Translations under genes and position numbers: made by a program | From: Lachnospiraceae bacterium GAM79 | GTDB lineage: Bacteria > Bacillota > Clostridia > Lachnospirales > Lachnospiraceae | Direction of reading: 5' to 3' | DNA length: 64,000 nt | Assembly: GCA_003584705.1 (NCBI GenBank) | Contig: AP018536.1 | Span: forward strand, 2,418,001-2,482,000 | Part shown: positions 62,182 through 64,000 of the stretch, in pieces | Position numbering within the stretch: position 1 is the first letter of the stretch | Layout: each line of letters begins with the position of its first letter | The notes under the pieces: model-generated | Databases searched by the model: none | What the model was told of the DNA's origin: nothing | The model's input: only the letters and a program-made list of their open reading frames with translations

Positions 62182-64000
62182 TCAACTTAACCACAGCAGT
62201 CTCGCCCCTGCCAGACGGTTCTCCTTTTTCGGCGGCAGATCATAATAGACATCCGGTTTGAAAGGATCCAGTTCCAGGGTCAGTTTTGTCGGATAGCCAT
62301 AGCGTTTCAGTGCCACGCGCCATAACTCGCCGTTGGAGAACCAGTCATCCAGGAGTTTCCCGTCCTGATACAGTCTGGCGCAGTCTCCGCCAAAGTCCAG
62401 TTCCAACCAGACATCCTCTGTCAAAGTATCCGCCGGACGCTTTCCATATTTCAATGTTAATTCATAGACTTCCGGTTCTGTTCTGCCATAAACATTTTGT
62501 ATGCTTTCGGCTGCCTGTCCGGTGTCTTTCATCTGCACCTCTCCGGCTTCTGTGAATTTCAGATCCGGCAGGAGACTTACCTTCCCGCCATCTTCATCCC
62601 CGGTATAGAGAAAATGTTCCGCATCGTGTGTCGTAAGGATCTTTACCGCTCCCGCATGGTCTTTGCCGTCGCTCCATTCGAAGTACACATTCTCCGGGTC
62701 TTCCTCTGTATAGAAATAATAGATTTCTCCGAAACATCCCAGGAAGGATGCATTCGTTCGGCAGAGTCGCAGTTCTTCTCCCTGTATCACCACAGGCAGA
62801 TTATAAGGCAGCACCAGAATCGCATCTGTCCGTACACAGAGCCTGTCAAAAATGATCTGCTTCTTCTCTCCCTCACCGGACGGCACTGCAAATTTCAGCG
62901 GCGCTTCCGGTGTGATCTGTTTCTCCGTCATTTTCCGTTTTCTCTGGTGATTATTGATAAATAAGAACCCGCAGTCCGCCGTTTTATTATAGCGGAACGC
63001 TGCCCGCAACGTCTCCATATCTTCTGCACCCATGGGCTCGGGAATATTATCCGGCAGATACACTTTCGCCGGTGCCAGCAGTTCTTCTGTATTTTTGATA
63101 AAAATATGGTGTTTGCGCAGTCGATAATAACTTTCTGACGGCAGACCGTTTTCCCGCAGGCACGTCTGAAAATCATAGCTTTTCACAGGAAGATCATTGG
63201 CATAGCCGGTTGCCTTCGACTCCTGCAGGGTGGTATATTGTCCGTCGGGGTTCACGCCGCCGTGGTACATATAATACCCGATCAGATTTGCCCCTGCTCC
63301 CAACATGCAGATCGTTTGTGCCTCGATATCCTCCGGGTAAGGGTAGGTGCGTCTGCGCGCCGTCACCTGCAGTCCCCCACCCAGTTCCGCCGTCAGGTAA
63401 GGGAATTTTGACGTATCAAAGGTAAAACCACTCTGTCCTTCGGCGAAATCCGATGCAATATTTGCATCGTCGTGAAAAGGCTGAAACAGGAAATTCTCGC
63501 TTGCCGCAAGTTCGTGGGTATGATTCGCCCACGGAGCATCCACATACCCGCCAAGCACCGGCAGGAAGTTTTCCGGTACATAAGCGCCTCCCCATCCGGT
63601 CGCTGAAAAATAGGGAGCGGTCAGTCCCTTTTTCTCCGCCATAGCTCTGAGTGTGCGCATATGCGCCATGCCCTCTTCCCTGTCGGAAGGGCCACCGGCA
63701 TGCCCGTACTCATTCTCGATCTGAATGCCGATGACGGGACCATCGTCCTTATGCATATACCCATCCGCCTGCTCGGCAATCTTGGTAAAAAAGAGGTCCA
63801 CATACTTGAGATACTGCGGATCATCCGTTCTAAGAGACAGTTTACCCCGCTTTTCTTTCTCCACCAGCCAGTCTGGGAAACCGCCGTTCCTGCACTCTCC
63901 GTGTGCCCACGGACCGATACGCAGCCATACTTTCATCCCGGCTTCCTGACAGCAACTCAAAAACGCCTTCAGATTTCTTCTGCCGGAAAAATCCCACTCA
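62182..64000 (-). CDS. GH35 beta-galactosidase, N-terminus beyond the right edge
   Basis: About 606 residues are visible; the frame is open to the window edge (EWDFSGRRNLKAFL precedes CCQEAGMKVWLRIGPW). The acid/base Glu is in VIGIQIENEYGHAGG and the nucleophile Glu in FPYLTAELGGG, both GH35 signatures, with RIGPWAHGECRNGGFPDWL as a further landmark. The C-terminal beta domains are present. It removes beta-galactose, fitting galactan side chains of pectin. It ends 61 bases upstream of the MATE gene start on the same strand. Confidence 0.92.
   Translation of the reverse strand, partial: EWDFSGRRNLKAFLSCCQEAGMKVWLRIGPWAHGECRNGGFPDWLVEKEKRGKLSLRTDDPQYLKYVDLFFTKIAEQADGYMHKDDGPVIGIQIENEYGHAGGPSDREEGMAHMRTLRAMAEKKGLTAPYFSATGWGGAYVPENFLPVLGGYVDAPWANHTHELAASENFLFQPFHDDANIASDFAEGQSGFTFDTSKFPYLTAELGGGLQVTARRRTYPYPEDIEAQTICMLGAGANLIGYYMYHGGVNPDGQYTTLQESKATGYANDLPVKSYDFQTCLRENGLPSESYYRLRKHHIFIKNTEELLAPAKVYLPDNIPEPMGAEDMETLRAAFRYNKTADCGFLFINNHQRKRKMTEKQITPEAPLKFAVPSGEGEKKQIIFDRLCVRTDAILVLPYNLPVVIQGEELRLCRTNASFLGCFGEIYYFYTEEDPENVYFEWSDGKDHAGAVKILTTHDAEHFLYTGDEDGGKVSLLPDLKFTEAGEVQMKDTGQAAESIQNVYGRTEPEVYELTLKYGKRPADTLTEDVWLELDFGGDCARLYQDGKLLDDWFSNGELWRVALKRYGYPTKLTLELDPFKPDVYYDLPPKKENRLAGARLLWLS

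Overview
The window looks like a chromosomal segment of a gut-type Clostridia, most likely Lachnospiraceae. This rests on family-level recognition: strong AGGAGG ribosome sites, an AgrD-like cyclic peptide precursor, a Gram-positive polysaccharide locus with a GH112 phosphorylase, MgtE, a flavin reductase-rubredoxin fusion and Firmicutes-style conjugative-element genes. No 16S or other marker is present, so genus is not claimed.

Region 1 (1 to about 27.1 kb) is an AT-rich mosaic of mobile elements and broken genes. It holds a partial hypothetical gene at the left edge, an IS4 element (544-2118) abutting an IS3 element (2121-3456), a secreted protein, and a 49-aa AgrD-like autoinducer precursor at 4130-4279 with no agrB. 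A frameshifted transposase remnant is joined to a truncated sugar:cation symporter, followed by an AraC regulator, two tandem paralogous 27-aa peptides (7595 and 7756), small decayed ORFs and a lipoprotein. Two identical 1,819-bp IS110 elements in inverted orientation (9255-11073 and 12814-14632) flank an ECF sigma factor and its membrane anti-sigma protein. Next come a GNAT gene, a 3' fragment of a group II intron, and a chemoreceptor that ends at the intron and has a (CTGT)15 tract upstream. From 18.6 to 27.1 kb is the wreck of an integrative conjugative element read on the minus strand: ParM fragment, small membrane protein, DUF5688-like, PcfB/DUF3801-like, a second group II intron fragment inside the coupling-protein gene, methylase/helicase fragment, tandem SpoVG protein and coiled-coil protein. 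Its right edge falls inside a LysR/flavodoxin chimera.

Region 2 (27.6 to 43.4 kb) reads like ordinary chromosome with higher G+C. It contains a membrane spermidine-synthase-like protein divergent from a MerR regulator with a MerR-type operator, MgtE with a leader peptide and attenuator, a TetR fragment, HD and NUDIX hydrolases, a 453-bp non-coding element with terminal inverted repeats, and an Fe-S/cupin/Crp/flavin reductase-rubredoxin cluster sharing a TGTTG-N6-CAACA dyad. These are followed by a transglutaminase-like exoprotein, a glycosidase-like lipoprotein, a HAD hydrolase, an oxidoreductase and a diguanylate cyclase.

Region 3 (43.5 to 64 kb) is a carbohydrate locus aimed at rhamnogalacturonan I. 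An AraC regulator is divergent from uxuA and a fructuronate/tagaturonate reductase gene. On the minus strand a second AraC (59757) is divergent from two ABC permeases, a solute-binding lipoprotein, GH105, an SGNH acetylesterase, a GH112 phosphorylase, GH28 and GH51. A MATE exporter and a GH35 beta-galactosidase (cut by the right edge) follow. The proposed logic is import of oligosaccharides, removal of unsaturated galacturonate, deacetylation, trimming by GH28, GH51 and GH35, and phosphorolysis of galactosyl-rhamnose, with uronates passing to the Uxu enzymes. No ABC ATPase is encoded here, as is usual when a shared MsmX-type ATPase is used.
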